In this document: one piece after another, positions 27,412 to 38,219 of the stretch | How the letters are laid out: each line of letters opens with the position of its first letter | How positions within the stretch are numbered: the stretch's first letter is position 1 | From: Amia ocellicauda | Taxonomy: Eukaryota; Chordata; Actinopteri; Amiiformes; Amiidae | Direction: 5' to 3' | Length of the DNA stretch: 64,000 nt | Assembly: GCF_036373705.1 (NCBI RefSeq) | Contig: NC_089867.1 | Coordinates: 14,637,001 to 14,701,000 of the forward strand | The notes under the pieces: generated by a model | What the model saw: only the letters and a program-made list of their open reading frames with translations | Database searches by the model: none | What the model was told of the DNA's origin: nothing | Made by a program: the position numbers and the translations under genes

Positions 27412-30400
27412 TGTGTGAGTCCCGCACTCTGATCTCTGAAGCTCACTGACAGGCAGGTCTGCCCATTTCCAGGTAGAAGTTGGTCCCAGCCTGGATTTCA
27501 CACCCTTCCGCAGTAAACCCTGATCTCACAGACTGACCTGGCCAGACCGACACGATCAAAACATGTCTGTTATATAAAAGAACCCCTTCCCTCTGATTGT
27601 GTGTGTCCGCAGTATCAAACGTGCAACCATCTGCCCCAGAGCGTCAGGGCCTGGTCCCATGCGATGAAGCGTGCGTTGGAAAACAAATTTGGACTTCAGA
27701 TTGTCCAGCTAGCGTGAAATCTGATTGTTTAATTGCATTATTGACTAATTTGTGTGACGCTTCCCCCCCGACCCCCAGTGCTTGTCAACAGCACGATTAA
27801 CATTAAAAGCCTGATAAATAGTACAACCCGACACTTTTCCTCATTGATATGCAAATGCATGCAAATAGCCTCGGCCATCAAACGCACTGGTGTTGTGCCC
27901 CCACATGTCCAGCCCCTGGACCCCCCCGCCCCTGCACCCTTCACTGAACAGACTGCGTCACAGCGCCCCGATCCACTTCAGTAGACAGCAGTGCAAATAT
28001 AATGTAACAACTAACCCACTTAGCTACTTTTATTTCATTTATATTCTCATTATTTTAAACAAATATTTTCCTGAATGTGTGTGTTGGAAAGCAGCGGGTA
28101 ATTGATGACTTTTTTATGACTTAATGCTCCGGATTAGGCAGCCGTGCATCTCTGGGAGAAGCTCTTCAGGGCAATGTGACGCAGTCTTTTCTTAATGGGA
28201 AAGGAACAGATTGTGAGGCTAGTGTTTGAGGAGATTTAAGTCCTGCAGTCTGGCCATCAATAACAGCCCTTTGGCAGAGTGCGAGCACACAGAGAAGACG
28301 GGGGGGATTGTTGACTCCGTGCCCTGCCTCCCACGAGCAGAGCTCTGTGTGTTCAAGCTGTTGCCAGGTCTGCGCTGACCCTGCCTCCCCTATGGAAGGC
28401 ACTTGCACTGCCCAGCCAGCGCCAGCCCCTTCTGGACCCTTCACCTCTCCAATGCCTCGCTCACCCACCACCCCCTTCCTGTTATCTTCCACAGCGGTAG
28501 CGAGCGTGTGCGTGAGTGAGCGTGCACGTGTGTGTGTCCGTGTGCATGCATGCATGCTGCACCCTGCAGTGTTTTTGCCCAAGTCCCACTTTAGTCCTTC
28601 TGAGTTCAGAACGACTTACCCGGGAAACTGTGGTCCTAATGCAGTGAGCCGCGGGACCGTGCCGAGCCTGAGCTCATCCTGACTGGCATGTGCTTGTGTC
28701 CCCGCAGCCCTGCACGCAGCAGCTCTCTCAGGTCACGTGACCATGGTGCATCTGCTCCTGGAGCACGGCGCCATGGTGGACGCCCTGGACGTGATGAAGC
28801 ACACGCCGCTGTTCCGCGCCTGTGAGATGGGCCACCGCGACCTCATCCTCACCCTGATCAAAGGTACAGCGCCACTGCCAAACTGCGCTGGACTGGACTG
28901 CTCACACCAGACCTGCACCACCCCTCACAACTGCCCCCTAGCCACAGTTTATGTGTGCATGTGTCTCTCTCTCTCTCTCTGTGTATCCAATGTCTGTGTG
29001 TGTGTGTGTGTGTGTATCTGTGTTTCACTACCTCTCTCTCTCAATCTGTGTGTCCATCTGTTTATCCAGCGTGTCATCCTCTTCCTCCCACTCTCTCTCT
29101 GTATATGCGGACAGGAGGGGCCCGTGTGGACCTGGTGGACCTGGATGGTCACACGGCCCTGCACTGGGCGGCCCTGGGGGGCAACGCGGAGGTGTGTCAG
29201 ATCCTGATGGAGAGCGGCATCTCCCCCAACGTCCAGGACCTGGCGGGCCGCACACCTCTGCAGTGTGCCGCCTACGGGGGCTACATCAGCTGCATGGCTG
29301 TGCTGATGGAGAACAGTGCTGACCCCAACATACAGGACCGTGAGGTAGGTCTCTGACCTCACCCTCACTTCCTCTTCTCTGTTAAGTGCATTTTATAATC
29401 TGATGCGCACAAAGCAGCAGGCAAGAACAAACTATATATCACATGGAGTGGCTGCCTCTAGCGGCCTGAAGATTGTGAGGCCTATTTCATAAAGAGAGAC
29501 GTGCTCACCACCACACGGGGAGCAATAACATGGGTGTGCGAGGCATGTTGCACAGACGGCACCGGCCCCGGTCCTCATTACCGTCTCTCCCCGAGAGGTC
29601 AGGGGTCGTCTGCCAGCTGTGTGCGGTGATTGCTCAGTGCAGCTTGGAGGAGCAGTCCGAGGGGGGGGGATATCAGGTCTGCACAGCCTCCAGGTAGCGA
29701 TTCCCTTCGCCCTGTCGTCCATATCTCAGTCCAAGTCAGTCAGTGAGTGTGTGTTTGTGCGTCAGCTTCATTGGCCAATGGCGTCATCTGAAATTTCCAA
29801 TCTGTTATAAATCAATCATTTTGGATGATATCATGTAAAAGACAAAAAATGGGCAACCTACTGTGGATGATTTAGAATAAGAGCTAAGTTTAGCTGTGAC
29901 AGGAATTGTCGGAATGGAATAATATTAATCATGTTAATTTCAGCTTAAGGAGCGCACAATAATAATAATTGGTACCCAAGACCTATATACACTAACTTTT
30001 GCAAGAGAACAAGACTCTGTCCTCACGGGCACCCTGATCACAGAACACAGGCTCTGGTCTCTGCTGCTCCTATGAAGTGAAGCACCCTGAGGGCGTGTGT
30101 CGCAGTGTATTCATGCGCCCTGTGTATTGTGGCTCAGGCCTGGAGCAGAGCTATAGCCTGGGGCCTCTAACAGCCCCACCGCCACACTGCTCCCTGCAGA
30201 GATGCATGAGCCCTGAGGGCACAGTGATGGCACCGGCAGTGCGGCAGGGGCAGGACTTGCCCATGAGCGCTGCAGCTGGGTACCCCTGGTTTACAGTGCT
30301 GGCTGGAGTGTGGACGGGGCCTGGCTTTTGCAGTCGAGGAGGAGAATAAGTGCAGTGGATGATGCGAGTTGTGTGCTGTGTGCACAGGGCCGGACGGCGC

Positions 30401-33400
30401 TGCACTGGTCCTGCAACAACGGATACCTGGACGCAGTGAAGCTGCTGCTGGGGTACAGCGCCTTCCCCAACCACATGGAGCACAGCGAGGAGAGGTCAGT
30501 GACCCGCCCGGGAGCAGTGTGCGTGTGGAGTATGCAGTGTTCAGTGTGCGTTTGTATTGTTGTGTACAGTGTGTGTGGAGTGTGCAGTGTTCAGTGTGCA
30601 CGTGTATTGTCGATCGTGTATTGTGGAGGTCAGTGTGCAGTGAGAGCTCTGTGGCCCCCTGTGTGTGCAGGTACACCCCTCTGGACTACGCGCTGCTGGG
30701 GGAGCACCAGGAGGTGACACAGTTCATGCTGGAACATGGCGCCCTGTCCATCGCCGCCATCCAAGACATCGCCGCCGCCTCCATCCAGGCCCTGTACAAG
30801 GGATACAAGGTGCGGCAGGCCTTCCGCGAGCGCAAGAACCTGCTGATGAGGCATGAGCAGCTGCGCAAGGACGCCGCCAAGTAAGAGTCCGGCACGACAC
30901 GCCAACGCAGCCCAGGAATGAGGATCAGCCCCATCGCATAGGTTTACACATACATACACACAGCCTGTAACACGCATAGAAATGTAATGATCCTGCTGAA
31001 ATGTGTGCTATGAAATAAATAACAGGGACTGTAATAGGCATCTCAGGACGATGATTGCATTTGAATAGATAACTACTGCCCTGGACTGCAGACTGCGTGT
31101 TCTGTCCGTTGTGCATGAGTGTGTGTGTTTGTGCGAGCGTGTGTGTGTGAGCCGGCACGCGTGTTTCGGTGTTTGAACCACAGATGAGAGCGAACGTGAA
31201 AGGGCTCATCTATCAGAGAGCCTCGAGCGCAGGCAGCAAAATCCATACGCGGTATGAGACGGGCGGTCACAATCTGTTTCTATTATGTCAATAGTTTTAT
31301 TTGAAACGATTTGCTCTTATCAAAGCCAGAGGCAGGGAGGCTGGAGAGGAGGGGGCTGCCCCAGCCCTGGAACAATTAGAGGTTGTTCAGGCTCCCAGCT
31401 TCGATCAGTCATTCGGGGGGAGGGAGACGGTGGTGGAGGGGGGGAGGTGTGGAAATGTGGGGGGGGCATCTCCTGACAGATGGAGTTAAGACTCTCCCCT
31501 GACAGGCAGCAGCAGGCTGACAGAGGCCCACTCCTGACACCCATCATGGGAACTGATGATGACACACTACATAACTAACCTGTCATTGGCTGCGCTTCCC
31601 GCTAATGTTCTGGCAATTGCAGCCAGGGCCTCGCACTGCCACGCGCTAATTGGACAACAGAGCGCGGCGCGGCGAGATATGACATTTACCAGCTGTCAGG
31701 GAGTGGGAGATGAATGGGGGGGGGAGCAGGTAGGCTGTCAGTGTAGAGAGGATGGTAGCAGATCAGGGGAGCAAGTACATTGTGTGCCTGTCTGGCCCAG
31801 AGACTCCTCAGTGGGGCGAAAAAAACAAAGCCCTGAGATCTTAACTGCTTCCCACACGGCCAGGCTTCCAGCGCTGCAGCAGACCCAACTGAACGCCTCT
31901 GTGGAGCCATAGAGGAGACAGGAGGCTCTCCCCCACCCCTGCTCAGCTGACTACTATAAGTCAGGGCCCAGCAAAATCCAGTGCTGGGGGGTCTGGGTAT
32001 TAATAGTATAGCTGAGAACTCATCCGAATTCAGTCCAAAGCACAGTTTAATTAATAACCGATGATTCAGTGTGTATTGTGTCTGTGCGCTGTCTGCTGTG
32101 CTTGAAATTTGTGTGTGAGCTGTCTTCAGTGCTGTGTGTTGAGAGCTTTGTGTTCAGTGCCATGTGTACTTTGTGTTTTGAGTGCTTTATTTTGATTTCT
32201 GCACTTTATTCAGTAGAGTACTCTGTATTCAGTAGTGTTTGTTCAGTGTGTGTGTTGTCTGCCATGTTCAGTGCAGTGTGTTGTCTACCATGTTCAGCGC
32301 AGTGCTCTGTGCCGTGTGTTCAGCGCAGTGCTCTGTGCTTTGGCAGGAAGCGGGAGGAGGAGCAGCGGCGGCGGGAGGCGGAGCAGCAGGAGGCGTTGGG
32401 TGGAGCCAAGATGGGGCTGAAGACGCTGTCCCTCACAAACAGCCCGGCCCCCCACACCAAGCGCTGCCAGACACGGCCCCCCCAAGGCGAGGCACAGGCC
32501 CCCCCCCGAGGCAGAGGTACTGTGTCTGATGTGCCAAAGTACCGTCTCTCCCTGCTGCTCTGTTTACATCCATCCTCCTAATCTCTGTTACTGTTCCTAC
32601 TCCTCTCTCTCTCGTCCTATCAGAGCGCAGGAGCAGGTCTGCCAGGAGTGAGCTAGCAGGGCCCGTGCCCAGTGAGGCCCCCCAGTCCGTGCCCTCAGCC
32701 AACCCTGAGAAGGACAGTCCTCGTCCCCCCAGCTCCTCTGGGCACATCTCCAGAAAGCCCTCTGCCCCCTCAGGGAGGAGGTCTGTGGGCAGGGAGCAGA
32801 GCGAGAAGAAGGAGGAGCCTCTGCCAGGACTGGGGCGCAGCACAGGGCCCCCCCCGAAACTCAGCGAGGAGACCCTGAAGGCAGGAGTGAGGGCTCTGAA
32901 CAGCGGCCGCCATTCCCCTGCAGGGTCCAGCAGGCCGGGCAGTGCCAAGCCGGGCATGCAGACCACTGTTCGGACACTCAGAGTGCCCACTCCCACAGGC
33001 ACGCAGCTGCCCCCGCTGGCACCACGCTCCCTCAGGGGCAGGAGCTCGGGGGCAAGACCCCCACCCAGCCCGGCCTCCCCGCCCAGCAGAACCCTCTCTG
33101 CCCAGCCCTCCCCAGTCCCCCCGGGACCCTGGCACAGCGGCTGTGTGGAGCTGGTGCCCCTGGAGCTGCGTCTGCAGGTGGTGGAGCGCGAGAGGAACCG
33201 CAAGGAGCTGTTCAGGAGGAAGAACCAGGCGGCCAGTGCCATTCAGAGGGCCTGGAGGAGGTGAGGGCGCCCCTTGTGGGCTGACTGACTGACTGACTGA
33301 CTGACTGACTGACCAGATCCTGCTAACTTTCCTGTGAAAAAAAAAATCCACCCCAGCTGAACAGAGCAGTTATTTACTGGTTCAGGTAGTGCTTTCTGTG

Positions 33401-34488
33401 AGCGGGGGGTGTTTAAGTATCACTTTTAATGACAGAACAGCTGAAATATGTAATTTTTTTAGTTCTAATGGATTAACCAGTGTTCTTTGTGAAGTAAATG
33501 AAAAAACACCAAAACAATTGCTTTTCTTTGGCAGCAGAGGAAAGGAATTCCTCACACATGTGCTGACTTTTCATGTTTTATGGGTCCGGGCCCTGAGCAA
33601 AGGCTGAGCTAACAGCACATTGATGGGGCGGGCAGGTTGGGCCGGGGTCGGCTGTAATCGTGATCGGGTGTGATGGCTGTTGAAGCAAATGACAGAGAAA
33701 GAGAGGAAGTGAGCAGTAGAGCAGGGCCAGTACACAGGGCCTGTACCCCCCCCACCCCCCTGTGGTAGCCAGCACGGGGCACATCTGAATCTGAGTGGGC
33801 TCTCTGCTGTCTGCGGGGGTCTGGAGGTTTCCTGGCAGGAAGCGAGGGGAAGAGAAATGTCCTTCATGTGGAAACAGGGAATCTCCGTGGCCCGGTCAGG
33901 CAGCCCGGGAGGCGCCAGCTCTGGGAACTGTGTCGGGTTCAGGAGCTGTGCTATGGTGGGGGGGGACTGGGAGAATCGCACTTCAAACATGCCAAACAGC
34001 CCCCTCCCTCCTCTGGTTAAAGATTGATACAGACACCCCTCTCTCCTCCTGGCTCTTATAACCTCTACCCATCAGCCTTAGTCTGTCTCTTCAGTAAGCC
34101 TGTGTGTGTGTGCGTGTGTGTATCGCACTCCTCTAGTGCGTCTGCTGAGCTGTTTTGTAGACTAGTGTGCAGTGACCTCTCGATGGCTCTCCAGTGGTAT
34201 GCATTGCCCATCTGTTGCCCATGTGTCCCGCCCCGCCCTGGCACCCCTGCTTCTTTACACACAAACACGTTTAGAAGTGGAGGGCGTTTTATTGGAGAAG
34301 CCATTCTTTCTTAACGAGAGGTTAAGAGTTGACTCCTGCAGACTTGTGTGTGCCAGGCCTGGAAATGGTTCGCACAAGGCTGCACTGCTGCTGCTAACTG
34401 CTGCACAAGAGAGCTGCAGATGGACTCTTCTGTTCCCGAACACAACCTGTCTGATGTCCTGATGTCACCCCCAAGCACTCCATTAACA

Positions 34489-34526
<38 letters not shown>

Positions 34527-36499
34527 TCTCAATGTTTTTGTTCTTGTGCGTCCATCTGTCTGCTTGTGTGTGTGTGTGTGTGTCAGGTTCCGTGTGCGTG
34601 GCCGGTTGAGGGCGGTGTTGGGCGGAGGCTCCCAGGAGGCGGAGTCAGCAGAGATGGCCTCCCTACTCATCCAGCTGCTGTGGGACAAAGCGCTCCCTCC
34701 TGACTCCATCTCCACACTGCAGAAGACCACACCCCCACACAAAGTCCAGCTCACCAGGGGCAGTGGGAGGCGGAGCTCCGTTCTTCAGAGCATCTACGGT
34801 AAGAGCAAGTGTCCAAACTTCACGGCGTCAGGCAGTCCCGCCACGGCGCACACTGAAGTATAGGGCAGGTTTCACTCCTTTTAAGGACCTTCTCATTTTC
34901 TATCCACTTTGGTTCCCACATGTGACATCAGTTATTTCCTGAGTGATTGGGGGAGTCTGGCAGTGTTGTAATACCGAACAGCAGGCAGGTTAGTGGCTTT
35001 CATTGGCAGCTGTAATCTGCTGGCTCCTGAGGCCATGTGGCCCTGTGGGCGGCCGTGATGAAGCTTTTAAACACAATTAAATCATGAAATAGCGACGGTC
35101 TTAACACAGAGCCATTGAGGCCGGTCAAAGGGAGGCTGGGGGGTGGGGATGCTGTTGCAGCCCAGCCGAGCTTCCCTCCCTCATACAGCTCGACCCAGCA
35201 GTCCTCTCCCTCGCCCAATGCCTGCCGCTCCGAGTGTTGCTACAATCACAGCTGATAAGCCGCAGGTGTCGGCCGGTGCGGTGGCCTTTAGCAGGCATGA
35301 GCAGGTGCTGATGGGAGAGGGCTGGGGGCGGCTGCCAGCTCCAGCACACAGAGGCTGCCTTGTCCTCCACAGCCCTGCGGCCGCCGCACACAGCGCCCCC
35401 CTCCCAGGATGGCGCTGACAGGCCCTGGCTATGTGAGAAGTTCAGAGCTGTCAGCAGGCGTGTCAGGGAGCTGTCTGGGAGCAACCCTCCCTCTCTTCAT
35501 AGTCTCTGTCTACCAACAACTCAACACACCTGCCCAGACGTGCGTGTGAGTCAGGAAAGTGGGGAAAACACGTCTCTACAGTTGTACTGGAGACGCAGCA
35601 GACACGCACTGCAGGGTTGTATAACGGCCAGGGACAGTTTCATGTTACTTGGGTGCTTCTTGCGCCTCATTGCTTGGCATGATCGGCAAACGCACTCGCA
35701 CACAATGGCCGAGCCTGGCAGTCCTGCAGTGCGTGTCACAGGCGCCGGGGTGATGGCTGTAGGCAGGACGGCAGCCTCCCGTGGTGTGACATTAGAGGAC
35801 GCCCGCACACAGCCTGCTCTTTTCTGCTTCTCTGGGTTTTCTTCGTAGGTTAGTCAGTACCTGAGGCGACTTGTTTTTTTCACGGTGCTTCACGTTTCAT
35901 ACACCGTAAGTAAATGGAAACCGTGTCAGAGGGGGGGATGGACTTGTTGTCCTGCTGAAGCTGGTAGGTCTGTGTTACAGAGCAGTGGGGGGATGGTGCA
36001 ACTAATCAGAGCTTTCAATTAATTAATTAAGAGCAGCTGGAACAATAGTCAGTAGGACAGTGGGTCCCCAGGACGAGGGCCAAGAGCCACCACTGCAGCA
36101 GCAGTAGAGGAGCGACGAGAGAGAAGGGCCCCTGGGCTGTCAGTGCTTCAGTGACAGCGTGTCTGTTGTACGCAGGTGGCTCCCAGGCCAGGAGGGGGCG
36201 CCCCACTCCGGGCAGGAACGCAGCGCTCAGCTCCCGCAGCCACTCGCAGATCCTGCTGGACCTGTCCCTCAGTGCCAACCCCCACCGTGAGTATCGCACA
36301 GCACAGTGGTGTGTCAACGAGGGTACCGTGCTCCCCGTGTGTGTGTAACGCGTGTGTGTACATTGCGTGTCTTTCAGTGAGCAGTATGGAGTGCGTGCAC
36401 CTCTTGGAGAGCGTGGGCCAGGCGCGGCAGTTCTCCTACCACATGAGACCCCACAGTGCGGGCCGGGGGGGCAGGAGCAGAGGCAAGGACGGGGTGTGA
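6385..36499 (+). CDS. INVS: Inversin (NPHP2), complete
   Basis: Joined exons: 6385-6387, 17386-17506, 17740-17906, 22528-22701, 24627-24794, 25012-25192, 25318-25427, 25627-25798, 28708-28863, 29115-29344, 30388-30494, 30671-30880, 32347-32516, 32624-33260, 34587-34798, 36176-36286, 36378-36499. All junctions are GT/AG and keep phase, giving 1016 residues (human about 1065). Inversin scaffolds the proximal 'inversin compartment' of primary cilia with NPHP3, ANKS6 and NEK8, promotes Dishevelled turnover and so tips canonical Wnt signalling toward planar polarity, and is needed for left-right asymmetry and kidney development. Order: N-terminal ankyrin array (about residues 25-555), IQ motif 1 near 568-581, basic/disordered tail, IQ motif 2 near 863-876, conserved C-terminal segment. 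No frameshift or stop interrupts it. Transcription probably starts in the promoter shared with ERP44. Confidence 0.95.
9151..9189. repeat. (TC)n microsatellite
   Basis: About 19 perfect TC units in INVS intron 2. Confidence 0.95.
10798..10856. repeat. Compound (TC)n-(CA)n microsatellite
   Basis: A TC run passes into slightly interrupted CA units (a TACA and a TCACA break) in INVS intron 2. Confidence 0.9.
12253..12296. repeat. (CA)n microsatellite
   Basis: About 22 uninterrupted CA units, with a smaller CA run near 12350-12367. The Cys-Val runs on the minus strand are artefacts of this tract. Confidence 0.95.
16258..16344. repeat. Long (CA)n microsatellite
   Basis: About 43 perfect CA units, the longest pure dinucleotide array in the window, in INVS intron 2. 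A TG run at about 16172-16190 on the same strand could pair with it. Likely length-polymorphic. Confidence 0.95.
17386..30880 (+). CDS. INVS: INVS exons 3-13: ankyrin array and first IQ motif
   Basis: Exon 3 gives ANLLPLSS, a Pro-rich insert, then [11 protein letters not shown], the start of the first ankyrin repeat. Exons 4-12 carry successive ankyrin units recognisable by [11 protein letters not shown] and LLL signatures, for example [54 protein letters not shown] and [13 protein letters not shown]. Exon 11 (29115-29344) has [12 protein letters not shown] near residue 463, the place of the RxxL destruction box described for mammalian inversin (APC2 binding). Exon 13 (30671-30880) closes the array and carries [14 protein letters not shown], a calmodulin-binding IQ motif. 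Most introns between repeats are short (115-260 bases around exons 6-8), except intron 4 (4.6 kb), intron 5 (1.9 kb) and intron 9 (2.9 kb). Near-identity to mammalian inversin, from memory, runs through the whole block. Confidence 0.95.
17907..22527 (+). other. INVS: INVS intron 4
   Basis: 4.6 kb intron, partly AT-rich at 18060-18480. It contains a (CA)n tract at 19116-19172, (TACA)n near 19421-19440, a CT run at 21109-21130 and a TG-rich patch at 22150-22215. No exon-like segment with matching phase was seen. Confidence 0.6.
19116..19172. repeat. (CA)n microsatellite
   Basis: About 28 CA units with one TA interruption, in INVS intron 4. Confidence 0.9.
22702..24626 (+). other. INVS: INVS intron 5
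   Basis: 1.9 kb intron starting with 330 bases of nested CA, CGCA and CCTGTCCCCGCACA repeats, then ordinary sequence. A GATA run lies near 23470-23486. At 23620-23660 there is a match to the 3' half of a ZNF143-type site (GCATGCTGGGAACTATTGTT). No exon seen. Confidence 0.6.
22870..23035. repeat. Nested CA / GCAC repeat cluster
   Basis: Short CA arrays alternate with a 13-15 base spacer, CTGCCCTGTCCC, that recurs at about 22900, 22970 and 23012. A minisatellite-like unit has therefore been duplicated together with flanking CA arrays. A (CGCA)n tract lies at 22917-22945. Confidence 0.8.
25799..28707 (+). other. INVS: INVS intron 9, with a CpG- and CRE-rich 5' part
   Basis: 2.9 kb intron. Its first 330 bases are unlike the rest: CpG-containing, with two perfect TGACGTCA palindromes (25950-25957, 26078-26085) and a third core CGACGTCAG (about 25902). 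The remainder holds a TG array at 27379-27408 and nothing gene-like. Long frames that run from exon 9 into the intron are read-through artefacts. Confidence 0.6.
29345..30387 (+). other. INVS: INVS intron 11
   Basis: About 1 kb between exons 11 and 12. No exon, RNA gene or repeat of note was seen. It is AT-rich around 29800-29990. Confidence 0.6.
30881..32346 (+). other. INVS: INVS intron 13
   Basis: About 1.5 kb between the IQ exon and the basic tail. It holds a G-rich patch at 31420-31470 and, at 32060-32340, degenerate repeats of a GTGTTCAGTGC-like unit just before the exon 14 acceptor. The repeats create spurious Cys/Val/Leu frames. No exon seen. Confidence 0.6.
32347..36499 (+). CDS. 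INVS: INVS exons 14-18: disordered tail, second IQ motif, C-terminus
   Basis: Exon 14 (32347-32516) continues with [17 protein letters not shown], a charged helix and probable nuclear signal. Exon 15 (32624-33260) is a Pro/Ser/Arg-rich linker. It diverges strongly except for [11 protein letters not shown] (about residues 754-764) and [20 protein letters not shown], which leads into AIQRAWRR, the second IQ motif completed by exon 16 (34587-34798). Exon 17 (36176-36286) is weakly conserved. Exon 18 ends with [20 protein letters not shown] and a basic Gly/Arg tail, stop TGA at 36497-36499; mammalian inversin, from memory, ends similarly. The 269-codon minus-strand frame opposite exon 15 is an antisense shadow. 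Confidence 0.9.
33261..34586 (+). other. INVS: INVS intron 15
   Basis: 1.3 kb. It opens with a perfect (CTGA)7 array at 33285-33313, only about 25 bases past the donor, and ends with (TC)15 at 34493-34522 and a TG run next to the exon 16 acceptor. No exon seen. Confidence 0.6.
34799..36175 (+). other. INVS: INVS intron 16
   Basis: 1.4 kb. The open frames here (up to 198 codons, minus strand, 36027-36623) overlap exon 17 in antisense or lack features. A TTAATTAATTAAT run lies at 36016-36030. Nothing else stands out. Confidence 0.6.
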
Positions 36500-36833
36500 G
36501 GCAGCGAGGGAGATGGGGCAGTCCCTCACTGTGCCCCCGGATGAAATAACGGCAGCCATATCGGACTCCCGTCCAGCGCCTGCCATCACAGCCAACAATG
36601 TTAAAGCACCCCCCCGCCAACACCTTGAAGCTGAATTCCCCACAGGTTGAAATCTTTCACAGCAGAGACAGTCAACGCAAGCTCAGGGGTTGACTATATT
36701 GATGTGGAAGCAGGGATGCCTTCCCCCAAAGGAACCCGGGTCCGTCCTCCACGCTCCACTGTGGCTGCAGTGCATTCTGCCCTTAGCTCAGAGCCTCACA
36801 GCAACAGCCATGGGGCACGAGTGCCAGGAGCTC

Positions 36834-36872
36834 CTGCCCTGCCCTGCCCTGCCCTGCCCTGCCCTGCCCTGC
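36834..36872. repeat. (CCTGC)n pentanucleotide array
   Basis: About 7-8 tandem pentamers in the INVS 3' flank. They make a Pro-Ala-Leu-Cys frame that is not coding. Confidence 0.9.
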
Positions 36873-37644
36873 TCAGGAAGGCATTTTTAAAAATCTAGGA
36901 TTGTCAGGATCACTCGGTTAGGTGCTTCAAGTTGCCATAACCAGGGCCCTGCAAATAGCATGACTAGGTTTTCAAACTATTTAGTTCTTGCGAAACACAG
37001 GGTCCTCGTCACCGCAGCTGACTGTACCTCCCTGCTCCCCGTCCTCTGAGCGAGTTCCTAGTGTCAGCGTCTCTGCATCAGGAATCGTTGAAGCCATAAC
37101 TCACCCCTCAGCCGTATGTAAATAGACTGGGACGGATAAGGGCTATGCAAACCGTGAGCAGCGCCCAGCGCGTGACGCAGCAGATAACCTTTCCTGCAGC
37201 AGATTGTGCCCTGTGGCCTGTCAGCGCCTGCTCATACACACAGCCCACCTGCACAGCGCACTGAGGGCCTCTGTCTCCGGGGCTTCGCACGCGTGTCTGT
37301 CCGTCTCCTTTGCTGATGAGAACCTTCATTCAGGGGTTCACAACTCCAGGCCTGTTGGGAAAGCTAGAGGCCTATATACCTACGCAATACAAGCTTAGAG
37401 ACAGGCCCCATCAGCCCATTTCTGCAAGCCGTTTTACGGTCAGGACACCGTGTCATTGCACAGGTCAAAGTAAACAAATGGTACATTGATCTGGCCATCT
37501 GCAGTGTCTCAGACAGTCTGTCTGTTTCCCAAATTCTGTCTATTTCTCACTTTGTTTGTTGAAACTTCAACTTTGTTGAAATAATACGTATTGTCTGCAC
37601 AAACGTTTTAGTCAGTCTCTCTGTCAGATGCTGTGCTTGAATCG

Positions 37645-37971
37645 AGAGCAGTGCTTCCCAACCCTGGTCCTGGAGGACCCCCTACCCTGCTGGTTTTTGT
37701 TCCAGCCGAGCTCTCAAAATACTTAATTGAACCCTTAATTGGTTACATTTTTACTTTTTTTAAAGAAAGTTGGTTCCTTAATAAGATAATGCGTTCCTTA
37801 TACAATGTTATACTGAACTTAAACCCCCTACTGTTTAAAATAATTAAAAGGCTCTGATTTAAGAAATGATTACTTCAATTAAGGGTTCAATTAAGTAATT
37901 GAGAGCTCAGTTGGAACAAAAACCAGCAGGGTAGCGGGTCCTCCAGGACCAGGGTTGGGAAGCACTGCTCT
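37645..37971. mobile_element. Fold-back MITE-like element (long inverted repeat)
   Basis: The left end AGAGCAGTGCTTCCCAACCC is the exact reverse complement of the right end (GGGTTGGGAAGCACTGCTCT, to 37971). Pairing continues inward through the CTGGTCCTGGAGGACC block, the GCTGGTTTTTGTTCCA block and the TACTTAATTGAACCCTTAATT block. Arms are about 100 bases with few mismatches around an AT-rich loop of roughly 120 bases. There is no coding capacity, so it would be a non-autonomous DNA element. No clear target-site duplication flanks it. The end sequence looks like a motif repeated widely in vertebrate genomes, but no family name is asserted. Confidence 0.75.
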
Positions 37972-38169
37972 AGACATTGCCAGCACATTTCCTGATGCAA
38001 GAACAGTGTTGTGAACGCAGGCTCCTACACAACTCTCTCGCACAACCGTCTGGCACCAGGGCTCTTCTGACGTTATTGGCTGTAGCACAGATTTGACATA
38101 CTAATGCGCAAATACCTCACTTACAGTACACTATATATTTTTGTACACAGTTTTGTATATCTTTGCTTT

Positions 38170-38175
38170 AATAAA
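38170..38175 (+). terminator. Poly(A) signal AATAAA, candidate for INVS
   Basis: Canonical hexamer about 1.67 kb after the INVS stop. Its surroundings (GCTTTAATAAAG) are nearly palindromic, so the minus strand carries ATTAAA at 38173-38168. Confidence 0.45.
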
Positions 38176-38213
38176 GACAATATTATATCTTGTGAACATC
38201 AGAGTCTCTGTTC

Positions 38214-38219
38214 TTTAAT
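38214..38219 (-). terminator. Poly(A) signal ATTAAA, candidate for TEX10
   Basis: On the minus strand, ATTAAA lies about 280 bases beyond the TEX10 stop. No AATAAA occurs between it and the stop. Convergent ends of INVS and TEX10 would then meet or overlap here. Confidence 0.4.

Larger units (their letters stand above)
36500..38190 (+). other. INVS: INVS 3' UTR / 3' flank
   Basis: From the stop codon to just past the first canonical plus-strand AATAAA, at 38170-38175; a second lies at 38359-38364. No AATAAA was noticed earlier, so the UTR may be about 1.7 kb and would include a (CCTGC)n pentamer array (36834-36872) and the 327-base fold-back element at 37645-37971. An earlier, non-canonical poly(A) site cannot be excluded. 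Confidence 0.5.

Noticed and set aside
32433..33242. 269-codon minus-strand open frame
   Set aside because: It lies entirely opposite INVS exon 14/15, a GC-rich coding region whose antisense rarely contains stops. No family features, and the plus-strand frame is conserved inversin.
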